The notes under the pieces: generated by a model
What the model saw: only the letters and a program-made list of their open reading frames with translations
What the model was told of the DNA's origin: nothing
Databases searched by the model: none
Origin: Nitrospirales bacterium
GTDB taxonomy: Bacteria; Nitrospirota; Nitrospiria; Nitrospirales; UBA8639
DNA: 44,288 bases
Assembly: GCA_029261275.1 (NCBI GenBank)
Contig: JAJDBR010000240.1
Location: 1 to 44,288 of the forward strand
Direction of reading: 5' to 3'
Translations under genes and position numbers: made by a program
Part shown: positions 34,764 to 42,553 of the stretch, piece after piece
Numbering within the stretch: the first letter of the stretch is position 1
Layout: each line of letters begins with the position of its first letter

Positions 34764-37139
34764 CTATTTCTTGAGATACACGATCTTTGTCTGGCCAATC
34801 GTGCCGTTGAAGGCAAAGGGTGCTTGGTCGTAGTAGTCTAGTGACACGGGCGAATCCAGATCGGTTCCGATATCGAAGGTCGCGTTCGACGTGAAGTGGA
34901 GCGACATAGCGGCCGGGACATGGCCTTGGCCCACCACCTCCCCGTTCACCCGCAGTATGATGTCCATCGGCCCGCCGATCTTTTTAGTCAATGTGGATTC
35001 GACTTCAATTTTCACCTTACCGGTGGGTAATTTGCTTTTTGATCGAACCTTCGTTCGTTGGACCTCGAAGAGGTTGAACTCGTAGTTCAGGACCCCGTCC
35101 TTCAGGTAGCACGTGATGCCACCGGAAAATCCAGCAAGCGCATACAGCACCCCATTCGCCTTCGCCGGCACATCCACCTCCATTGTCACCAAGTTGCTGA
35201 CCTTCCCAAGTTTGGGTGCAGCCGATTCAGGCATGCCGGTAATGGGGGCATCAAAAGTCCATTCGGTAAAGGATGAGGCCGGGGCATCCTCCGGATGGTA
35301 CAGCACTGTGGACCACAGGCCACCGCCGATGGGCAGGTTTTTGTTCTTTGCCGATTCGGTGAGGAAGAGGGCTTTCATCTCCTCCAGTTTTTTCGGCTTC
35401 GTGGCTGCAAGATCATTCGCCTGGCTCCAGTCTTTATCAATGTGATAGAGCTGCCACGTATCCGTCAGAGGGGACCATTCCCTGATGCCAGGCGGGATGC
35501 CACCGACCCATGGCTCGCGCGGTCCACGAGCGCTGGCAAACCAGCCATTTTGATAGACGCCGCGGCTGGCCATGATGTCGAAAAACTGTGTCGTCTTCTG
35601 TCCCTTAGCTTTCGCATCGCCAAAGGTGTAGGCCATGCTGACGCCGTCGAAGGGATCCTGTTCCACACCGTTGACCACGCGTGGCGGCTGAATGCCGAGG
35701 AGTTCATACACGGTCGGCACAATGTCGTTGACGTGGTGGAACTGGGCGCGTGGCGTGGCATCAGGCTTAATGCGCGTAGGCCAGAATACGGCCATGGGCT
35801 GGCGAGTTCCACCGAAGTAGGCTCCCTGAAGCTTGGTGCCTTGATAGGGTGTGCTGCCCGCCCAGGCCCAGCCTGCGTGATACATGTTGTCAGTCTTCGG
35901 ACCCCCCAACACATCGAGGCCGCCGAGATCGGCCAACGCAGCGAGGTGTTGCGAAATCTTGGTTGGTATCCCATTCTGGGCAAGCTGTTCGCTGATGGTG
36001 CCATACAGGCCCTCGGATGACGAGCCGTTGTCACCCCAGATGTAGAAGATAAGCGTGTTGTCGAGTTTCCCTTGCTTCTCGATCTCGGCGATGACTCGGC
36101 CCGCATTATAGTCGACGTGTTCAGTAAAGCCAGCGAATACCTCCATCAGACGGCGCTGGAAGGGCCTTTCATCTTCCGGGATTGACTCCCAAGCATCCAT
36201 CGATGCGGCACGCGGCGTGAGCTGTGCGTCCTGGGGAATCCAACCTTTGGCTTTGGCGTTTGCAAAGACGCGCTCGCGATATTTGTCCCAGCCATCGTCG
36301 AACTTGCCCTTGTACTTGTCGGCCCATTCCTTCGGCACTTGGTGCGGTCCGTGGGAGGCGCCCGGAGCCCAATACATGAAGAAGGGTTTATCCGGTGCAT
36401 AGGCTTTCTGCTCGCGTAACCAATTGATCGCATCGTCGGAGATGTCTTCAGACAAATGATAGTAGTCATGGCCACCGGAAGTATGTGGTCTTTTTACATA
36501 GCTCGTGTTGCGCACCATAGTGGGTTCGTATTGGGAAGCCTCGCCAGCGAGGAAGCCATAGAAGTATTCAAAACCGTAACCAGTGGGCCAGTAGTCGAAC
36601 GGCCCCTTGGAGGTGATCTGTTCCTCTGGCGTATTGTGCCACTTGCCGAACGCGGAGGTGTTGTAGCCGTAATCTTTCAGCACTTCCGCCATGGTCGCTG
36701 AGGACTTCGGAATGATTCCGCTAAAGCCGTCGAAGTCGTTGGCGATCGCAGCAATTTGGCCATTGCCCACACGGGTGTGATTGCGCCCGGTGAGCAACGC
36801 GGCACGCGTGGGCGAACACATGGCGGTAGAGTGGAAGCGGTTGTAGGAAATACCGGCCCTGGCGATTCGGTCCAAGTTCGGTGTCTGGATCTCGCCACCG
36901 TACGTCGAGGGGGTTCCCGGTCCGACGTCGTCAATCAGAATGATGAGGATGTTCGGCGCGCCTTCGGTCAGACGCTTCGGTTCTACGCGTTTCTTGTAGG
37001 TGGAACCCTCGATCGTGACGCCCGCTTGCGAACCCGAGGGAACGGGCGGAAAGGGCAAAATTTCTTGAGCTACGATGTTTGGCGCAAAGAATCCTACCAG
37101 TAAAAGACTAATAGTAGGGATAAGCCTGTTTGGTTGCAT
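34764..37139 (-). CDS. Periplasmic arylsulfatase (sulfatase S1 family), long form, tandem paralogue
   Basis: 791 residues, signal peptide ending near NIVAQ. The formylglycine site is Cys108 in CSPTRAALLTGRNHTR; metal ligands are Asp70-Asp71 (LIDDVGPG) and the WGDNGSSSEG pair; AFGKWHNTP and HVDYNAGRVI complete the core. It has the same C-terminal extension as its neighbour (NGVLYALAGFSGGITCYLKDG, IGTDLDSPVSLDYYDQAPF). The two copies differ most in the loops after the GKWHNTP motif and near the C-terminus, which may tune substrate choice. The gene lies 137 bases downstream of the frameshifted sulfatase and 41 bases upstream of its paralogue. Confidence 0.95.
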   Translation of the reverse strand: MQPNRLIPTISLLLVGFFAPNIVAQEILPFPPVPSGSQAGVTIEGSTYKKRVEPKRLTEGAPNILIILIDDVGPGTPSTYGGEIQTPNLDRIARAGISYNRFHSTAMCSPTRAALLTGRNHTRVGNGQIAAIANDFDGFSGIIPKSSATMAEVLKDYGYNTSAFGKWHNTPEEQITSKGPFDYWPTGYGFEYFYGFLAGEASQYEPTMVRNTSYVKRPHTSGGHDYYHLSEDISDDAINWLREQKAYAPDKPFFMYWAPGASHGPHQVPKEWADKYKGKFDDGWDKYRERVFANAKAKGWIPQDAQLTPRAASMDAWESIPEDERPFQRRLMEVFAGFTEHVDYNAGRVIAEIEKQGKLDNTLIFYIWGDNGSSSEGLYGTISEQLAQNGIPTKISQHLAALADLGGLDVLGGPKTDNMYHAGWAWAGSTPYQGTKLQGAYFGGTRQPMAVFWPTRIKPDATPRAQFHHVNDIVPTVYELLGIQPPRVVNGVEQDPFDGVSMAYTFGDAKAKGQKTTQFFDIMASRGVYQNGWFASARGPREPWVGGIPPGIREWSPLTDTWQLYHIDKDWSQANDLAATKPKKLEEMKALFLTESAKNKNLPIGGGLWSTVLYHPEDAPASSFTEWTFDAPITGMPESAAPKLGKVSNLVTMEVDVPAKANGVLYALAGFSGGITCYLKDGVLNYEFNLFEVQRTKVRSKSKLPTGKVKIEVESTLTKKIGGPMDIILRVNGEVVGQGHVPAAMSLHFTSNATFDIGTDLDSPVSLDYYDQAPFAFNGTIGQTKIVYLKK

Positions 37140-37275
37140 GAAATTTTCCCCCTAGGGTTGAAATCAATTTACGAAAATGGCAATGGATCAAATACCTGTT
37201 CAAGAGTCTGCTCTTAATCCACATTCCTTTTCCACCACTTGGCAAAACCGGAAATATTTGTGAGTGAGTCGCAAC

Positions 37276-38717
37276 TTACCTAGATAGTATTGAGGGAACA
37301 TACGGGTCTGGTGTGCCCAGTTGGATAGGCGGTTCAACAACCAGTGACTTTTTGAAGGCCACCAGGCGTTTCAAGGCCACAGGCATGAACCAGGCATCAG
37401 CTATGTCCACTTTGTCTATGGGGTACAGCTCTTTCGGATCCTTGATGAGATTAAACATCATGGGCATGTTCAACCGTTGGGGCGCCTCGAACATCGAGTC
37501 AAGTTTTACGAAATGAATCTTATAGTCTCGCCATTTGTACGCAAATATATTATCGCCGTTGTAAATTGGAAAACCTTCGCGATTTGATTTCTCACTTTTG
37601 CCAAGAAAGAAATCGAGTTGATCCTTCCCGTCAATGATTCTGTCCTCAGGAACCTGGTACCCTGCGACTCTCGCGAAGGTCGGCAATAGGTCAGTGATGT
37701 GTACTATTTCGTTACTAACACGGCTTGGAGCGATCTTCCCAGGCCACCGGATGAGAAAAGACGTGCGCAATGAGCCTTCCAGAGCCGTGAAATAATTGCC
37801 GCGCCAGAATCCGGCCGTGCCTTGCCACCCTTCGATTTGTTCGGGTCCGTTGTCGCTAGTCCAGACCACGATCGTGTTGTTCGCAATCCCCAAATCCTTG
37901 ATCGCATCCAGGATCTGCCCTGCGCGATGATCTATCTCTTCGATCACGTCAGCATAATAGCCTTTGCCGGTACGACCTCCAAGTCCGGATGCGGAAGCGT
38001 GGGAAGATGTGGTTGAGTGAAAGGGACAAAGGTAAAGAAGGGTTTGCCAGCTGCAGTCTGGCGCCGTATAAAGTCGATGGTGCGCTTGGTGAGTTCACCG
38101 TCGATCAAGCGGCGCTCTTTCACCGTATATGGCTGTAGTTTCTTCACTTCTCTGCCTTTGCGTCCTTCCATGATATGCGTGACATGGGCAACGGTCGGGT
38201 CAAACTGATCACTCGTTGGGTAGAGCGATTCGTCCGTTGAGTTGGGGATCCCATACCACTCATCGAAGCCCTGGTCGGTCGGGAAGCGTCCAGGCGTGTC
38301 GCCCAGGTGCCATTTGCCGAACATTCCTGTGGCATAGCCTGCATCCGAGAATAGTTCTGGCATGGTCTTTTCCCATTGCGTCATGCCGTAGAGCATGCCC
38401 CACACGACTTTTGTTGTTCCCGAGCGAATCGGATGGCGTCCGGTCATGAACGCCGAACGGCTCGGTGTGCATTGCGGTTCGACATTAAAGTTCAGAAGCT
38501 TCAGACCTTCCTCTGCTAAGGCATCCAATCTTGGCGTACGAGCGCCACGAAGAATTCCTCCGCCATACGTGCCGATTTCACCCCATCCCAGGTTGTCGAC
38601 CATCATAATGATGACGTTGGGTTGCTCGGAAGCCAGGAGGACCGGCGATAGCCAAAGGTGCCCCGTCAGGATCATCAATAATATTATTAATAGAGGGGCT
38701 TTCCAAAAGAGTCTCAT
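37276..38717 (-). pseudogene. Sulfatase gene split by a one-base frameshift
   Basis: From ATG 38717 (AAAGGAA upstream) a signal peptide and sulfatase N-terminal half are read. It has VDNLGWGEIGTYGGG, formylglycine Cys83 in CTPSRSAFMTGRHP, and MFGKWHLGDTPG. It then ends in PHPDLEVVPAKAIMLT at 37944. Restoring one G in GAGGTCGTACC (about 37976) gives LEGRTGKGYYADVIEEID, which joins exactly to the second half from 37947 to 37276, containing VWTSDNGPEQIEG, FLIRWPGKI and HITDLLPTFARVAG. The intact protein would be about 479 residues. The position of the second metal-ligand Asp is Asn (Asp41-Asn42), unlike the other four sulfatases. Either an assembly error or a recent inactivation. Confidence 0.85.
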
Positions 38718-38734
38718 ATTTGATTATTCCTTTC

Positions 38735-38812
38735 TTAAAACCCCTTCCCTATAGTCAGGGTAAAAACTGTCCTTCAGGCCACGCTTCCGTCGTCTTGGCA
38801 AGATCCTGCATC
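38735..38812 (-). pseudogene. 3'-end relic of a MetA-pathway-type barrel gene
   Basis: Plus-strand bases from about 38735 match the end of the barrel gene at 41302: TTAAAACCC then TTCCCTAT and AAAAACTGTCCTTCA are shared, about 39 of 43 positions with one gap. On the minus strand the copy reads EGQF, then TLTIGKGF and stop after a one-base shift, the same C-terminus as the intact gene. The rest of the copy is gone. This indicates that a second barrel gene once preceded the split sulfatase. Confidence 0.65.
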
Positions 38813-38910
38813 GTGCTGGGTTATCCTTTATTTCAATAGTAGGTTTTGAGTTTCCTGACTAGACGCGGATGCCCTCAATGTATATTTTGCTGGAATGATT
38901 AACACGTTTC

Positions 38911-39258
38911 CTATCCGTGATAAAAATCTTCGCGAATAATTTTTCCGTCTTTCCATGTTTGTACGGTGGCCTGCTGCATGCTCACACGATTCCCGTCTTT
39001 AAACGTGATATCAAGTGACCATTCTATGGCCGCATGATCGCCATCGACTATCACTCTGCCAACTTGCGCACCATGAAATTCCTGAATGGAGCTGAGGAAT
39101 TGTATTTCGTATTCTCGATTCACCGCTTTTCCAACCCGTTCAGCTGTTTGGTTCTCGCTCATGACCACATCATCGGCATAATAGGTATCAAAGGTTTCTA
39201 AAAGTTTTCCTGCCAAAATTCCCTCGATAACTGCTTGAGCGTGGGCTTTGGTACTCAT
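38911..39258 (-). CDS. SnoaL/NTF2-like domain protein
   Basis: Cytoplasmic protein of 115 residues with no signal peptide. The fold pattern is that of the SnoaL-like/NTF2-like superfamily: an N-terminal helix (AQAVIEGILAGKLLETFDTYYADDVVMSE), then strands VGRVIVDGDHAAIEWSLDITFKDG and ATVQTWKDGKIIREDFYHG ending the cone-shaped sheet. The Tyr-Tyr-Ala-Asp and the final Glu-Asp-Phe-Tyr are usual. The ribosome site AAAGGAG lies about 8-10 bases before ATG 39258. These proteins act as small hydrolases, isomerases or binding proteins; the activity here is not predictable. It sits alone between two sulfatase genes. Confidence 0.85.
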   Translation of the reverse strand: MSTKAHAQAVIEGILAGKLLETFDTYYADDVVMSENQTAERVGKAVNREYEIQFLSSIQEFHGAQVGRVIVDGDHAAIEWSLDITFKDGNRVSMQQATVQTWKDGKIIREDFYHG

Positions 39259-39312
39259 CCTTCAATCTCCTTTCGATTCAGTCAATATTGAAAACGGATA
39301 GTGATCAATTTT

Positions 39313-39480
39313 CTAGTATTTCTCTCCCCCATGAGGGGCAAGAAAGTCATGAATGGGGCCAAGTGGCACCATCCCCATGGGATTGATGCCAGCTTGTGTG
39401 ATGTGAAGTCCCGTCGAGATCCAAGATCGTGGGCATGAGGTCCCACGCATATGGAAACCATGCTCCCAAGGTTTAGCCAT
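39313..39480 (-). other. Unrecognised 55-codon reading frame or gene remnant
   Basis: Between the SnoaL-like and sulfatase genes (39259-39557) the minus strand holds a short frame from ATG 39480 to TAG 39313-39315. Its translation looks protein-like: MAKPWEHGFHMRG, then GLHITQAGINPMGMVPLG and PIHDFLAPHGGEKY. No ribosome site is obvious and the frame is closed 10 codons upstream of the ATG, so it could be the tail of a decayed gene. I do not recognise the family. An overlapping longer frame (39282-39536) looks less protein-like. Confidence 0.3.
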
Positions 39481-39557
39481 TCCTGAGGCTGGTGGATGAT
39501 TTGAGAACTCTTCGTATCATTCAATCCCTGGCTCACGACTGTGCAGAAGATGTCAGC

Positions 39558-41234
39558 TTAAAACACAGGTGGTGATGGCAAAATGACGCCGGTTTCCTGC
39601 GAGTAGCCCTTCCAGATCTCGACCATTTCCGCATGAAGTTGAGGGTGGAGGGCGGACAGGTCATTCATTTCCCCGGGATCCTTGGCTAAATCGTAGAGCT
39701 GCCAATCGCCCGTGCCAAACGGCTTGGGGAGCCAGAGTAATTTGAAATCGCCCTTCCGGACCGCGCGCATCCCGAACAATTCCCAACTGACCGCGATGTC
39801 GTCTTTATGCACCACGTCGGCCGTTCCGTTGAGGACCGGCCACATCGACTTGCCACGAAGTGGTTCTATCGTGCGTCCCTTATACTCTGTACCGGGATGT
39901 GCTGTCTGTGATGCCTCCAGGATGGTGGCGGCGAGATCCATGACATGCGCAAACGCATCACTACGAGTGCCAGGCTTCTCCACGCTCGGCCCGCTCATGA
40001 TGAGTGGAGAGCGGATGCCTCCCTCAGCGACGAATAACTTGAACATACGAAACGGGGTCATGCTGGCTTGAGCCCAAGCAGGACCGGACGCGATTCGTGA
40101 ATATTGGCGTCCAAGGTTCCCAAAGCGGTTGTCAGAGTTTCTCTCAACCCAGGCTTCGTCGGTCTCGCCATACTGATGCATTTGCAGACCATTGGCCCCG
40201 TTGTCCGAGAAAAAGATCACCAGCGTGTTGTCCCACTGACCGGAATTCTTGAGGTGTGCGAAGAGTCTCCCCAGCTGATGGTCGACATACGCGATCATCG
40301 CCGCGTAGATCTCCATTCTTCTGGCGTCAATCTTCTTTTGTTCTGTGGTTAGCTCCTCCCAGGCCGGGACGACCTTGAGTCTTGGAAAGGGTTTCGCATC
40401 TGCTGCAACGAAGCCAAGTTTCTTCAGCTGTTCGAGACGAGTGTGACGGAGAGCGTCGTACCCCGCATCGTACGTTTCTTTATACCGGTCAATCCAGTCA
40501 TCCGGGGCATGGAGGGGATCGTGAGGAGCCGTAAACGAGAGATACCCGAAAAATGGCTGGGTGGCTGGGCGTTGGTCGAGATACTCAATGAGCTTGCTGG
40601 TATAGAATTCAGACGAATAGAATCCCTTGGGCACATGCACACGAACCCCGTTCTCGCGATAAATCGGGGTATAGTTAGCATACATCATCCATTCGTCATC
40701 GAAATGGCTGGCGCCACCGTTGAGCATGGTGTATACCTTCTGAAAACCGCGCCGAGAGGGGTCTTGTTCTGGCTCGTCACCAAGATGCCACTTCCCGGCC
40801 ATCGCGGTAAAATAGCCCGCATCTCCTAAGAGCGTGGCAATGCTCACCACTCGATCATTCAAATATCCCTCGTACCCGGGCTTGCCCTTCTGATTCGGTG
40901 TGATCGTTTCACCCATCGAGCCGACTCCAGCCAGATGGTTGTCTGTGCCGCTGAACAACATCGAGCGGGTGGGTGAGCAGGAGGCGGACGTGTGAAAGTC
41001 GGTAAACACCATACCGGACCTGGCCAAAGCGTCGAGATTCGGCGTGTCGATTTCACCGCCAAACGGGCCAATGTCGGAGTAGCCCATATCGTCAACTGCG
41101 ATGAGCAGAATGTTGGGTCGATGGTCTGCCTGTTCGGCACCTTCAGAGGGGTTTGTTACCAAAAAACTAAGGGCGATAAGAAGAAGCATTGTTGCCATAT
41201 GCGGCGTTGTCAAAGTACGGCATTTATTCCCCAA
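39558..41234 (-). CDS. Periplasmic arylsulfatase, mid-length form
   Basis: About 558 residues with signal sequence MATMLLLIALSFLVTNPS. The start could be TTG 41234 or ATG 41198; neither has a strong ribosome site. Formylglycine Cys86 in CSPTRSMLFSGTDNH (C-x-P-x-R), metal ligands Asp48-Asp49 (AVDDMGYSD) and FFSDNGANG, the active-site MAGKWHLGDEP, and YVDHQLGRLFAHL. It lacks the long C-terminal beta domain of the 32-37 kb pair and resembles classical AtsA-type arylsulfatases (ending with GDWQLYDLAKDPGEMNDLS). The barrel gene lies 67 bases upstream on the same strand, so the two are probably co-transcribed. Confidence 0.95.
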   Translation of the reverse strand: MGNKCRTLTTPHMATMLLLIALSFLVTNPSEGAEQADHRPNILLIAVDDMGYSDIGPFGGEIDTPNLDALARSGMVFTDFHTSASCSPTRSMLFSGTDNHLAGVGSMGETITPNQKGKPGYEGYLNDRVVSIATLLGDAGYFTAMAGKWHLGDEPEQDPSRRGFQKVYTMLNGGASHFDDEWMMYANYTPIYRENGVRVHVPKGFYSSEFYTSKLIEYLDQRPATQPFFGYLSFTAPHDPLHAPDDWIDRYKETYDAGYDALRHTRLEQLKKLGFVAADAKPFPRLKVVPAWEELTTEQKKIDARRMEIYAAMIAYVDHQLGRLFAHLKNSGQWDNTLVIFFSDNGANGLQMHQYGETDEAWVERNSDNRFGNLGRQYSRIASGPAWAQASMTPFRMFKLFVAEGGIRSPLIMSGPSVEKPGTRSDAFAHVMDLAATILEASQTAHPGTEYKGRTIEPLRGKSMWPVLNGTADVVHKDDIAVSWELFGMRAVRKGDFKLLWLPKPFGTGDWQLYDLAKDPGEMNDLSALHPQLHAEMVEIWKGYSQETGVILPSPPVF

Positions 41235-41301
41235 ATTTCCCGTCCCCCATTTGCTGGCCCTGGGCCAGTCTTTCAGCTCTAGATAATAAATTATGCCTTT
41301 A

Positions 41302-42333
41302 TTAAAACCCTTTCCCTATCGTCAAGGTGAAAAACTGTCCTTCAAAACGTGCTTCGGCACTAAATTCTTGTACTCCATGAAACACAATAAGTGCGTTCCA
41401 GGGAACATAGGTCAAGCCAATTTGACCCCCAGCCCCGTGAATCTGATCTTTGGGGTTAAACTGGGTATTCACGTCAGACCCGGAGTCTTTCTCTACCTGC
41501 CACTGAGAGTAGCCTAAGGCACCCACCTCCAATAAAAGTGAATTCGCCTTGTTGAGCGGGAGATATTGACTGATGCCCCAGTTGAGAGAAACTCGGTCGC
41601 CTGGCGTAATATTTACATCATCAATTTCAGAATGAATTTCATAGGTTCCTGCGAGCGTCACCGCGGTTCCCCGACTCTCCCATGGATACCAGGCCGTGGC
41701 TACTTGGAACTCATGCGTCCAAAACCCCAATCCAATATTATCCGCATCCCCATTGTCGTATTTGCCGACGGGCGCGTAAAAGCCATAGCCGGCTGCAACC
41801 GAATAATGCGTGCCATCCCATCCTAACCAAAATGGCTTGATGTATAAATCACCAACACCAAATTGAGACTCATCCACGTCAACCCCAAACCCCGTTTCCG
41901 TACGTAGAGACGCCTGAACTGAGGTGTTCGAAAATGAGGGAATAATTTGCGCCCCATATCGTGCGCCCAGAAACTTCCATGGGCTGACCCAAACCAAGGT
42001 GGGAGCAATAATAAATGCATCCACGTCTGCTTCCACTTCCAGCGTTGCGGGGCCTGCGTTGATGGAGTTTACCTTGTCGCCATGTCTGTCTTTGAAGGTG
42101 TCAGTGTGGTACGACACAAAATATTGCAGGAAATACAATCCTGGATCTGGAACGACTAAGTCGCGAATATTGGGGACTGCTGGGGCGAAATGCCCTAATT
42201 GACCTGCCTGGGTAGGCCCGAGGCCACCCAACAGAAGACAAAGTGTCCCCAGAAGTATTCTCGGCCCTTTCTTTAAAGAAAGGGTGTGAGTCAGTGGAAA
42301 AACTTCGATTAACCCTTGATAGGTGCACCACAT
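41302..42333 (-). CDS. MetA-pathway-of-phenol-degradation-type outer-membrane barrel
   Basis: About 343 residues from ATG 42333 with an AGAGG ribosome site; signal sequence RILLGTLCLLLGGLGPTQA. The mature start AGQLGHFAPAVPNIRDLVV followed by DPGLYFLQYFVSYHTDTF is characteristic of this channel family, as are VGDLYIKPFWLGWDG, YGFYAPVGKYDNGDADN, FQVATAWYPWESRGTAVTL and the last strands QIGLTYVPWNALIVFHG and FFTLTIGKGF. These porins pass aromatic or other hydrophobic molecules. Located directly upstream of a sulfatase gene, it is a candidate entry route for the sulfated substrate (inference). A 3' relic of a related gene lies at about 38735. Confidence 0.88.
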   Translation of the reverse strand: MWCTYQGLIEVFPLTHTLSLKKGPRILLGTLCLLLGGLGPTQAGQLGHFAPAVPNIRDLVVPDPGLYFLQYFVSYHTDTFKDRHGDKVNSINAGPATLEVEADVDAFIIAPTLVWVSPWKFLGARYGAQIIPSFSNTSVQASLRTETGFGVDVDESQFGVGDLYIKPFWLGWDGTHYSVAAGYGFYAPVGKYDNGDADNIGLGFWTHEFQVATAWYPWESRGTAVTLAGTYEIHSEIDDVNITPGDRVSLNWGISQYLPLNKANSLLLEVGALGYSQWQVEKDSGSDVNTQFNPKDQIHGAGGQIGLTYVPWNALIVFHGVQEFSAEARFEGQFFTLTIGKGF

Positions 42334-42483
42334 GATAGCCTCTTGTTTAAAGGAAATTCGCCTTATTGATTCGAGGAACTGGCTAATCCCAAACTAAGAA
42401 ATGCCTATGCTGCCCGTTGACAATACGATTGAGGCTTTGTGTCCACGGGATAGATTGCTCAAAAAAAGTTCACAACGGTCACT

Positions 42484-42532
42484 TTTTAAAAAAAAAGGCT
42501 GCACCCAGTCTTATGCTGAGTACAGCCTTTTT
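42484..42532 (-). terminator. Strong intrinsic terminator after the 42554-44122 sulfatase
   Basis: Ten-base arms AAAAAGGCTG (42492-42501) and CAGCCTTTTT (42523-42532), with a loop that can form an inner helix. Read on the minus strand it ends in nine Ts (42488-42496), 22 bases after the sulfatase stop. It separates that gene from the barrel/sulfatase pair downstream. Confidence 0.85.
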
Positions 42533-42553
42533 GAAAGGACGCAATTCCTGATA

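Noticed and set aside
39282-39536. 84-codon minus-strand frame between SnoaL-like and sulfatase genes
   Set aside because: Its translation is less protein-like than that of the overlapping frame at 39313-39480, and no ribosome site supports it.
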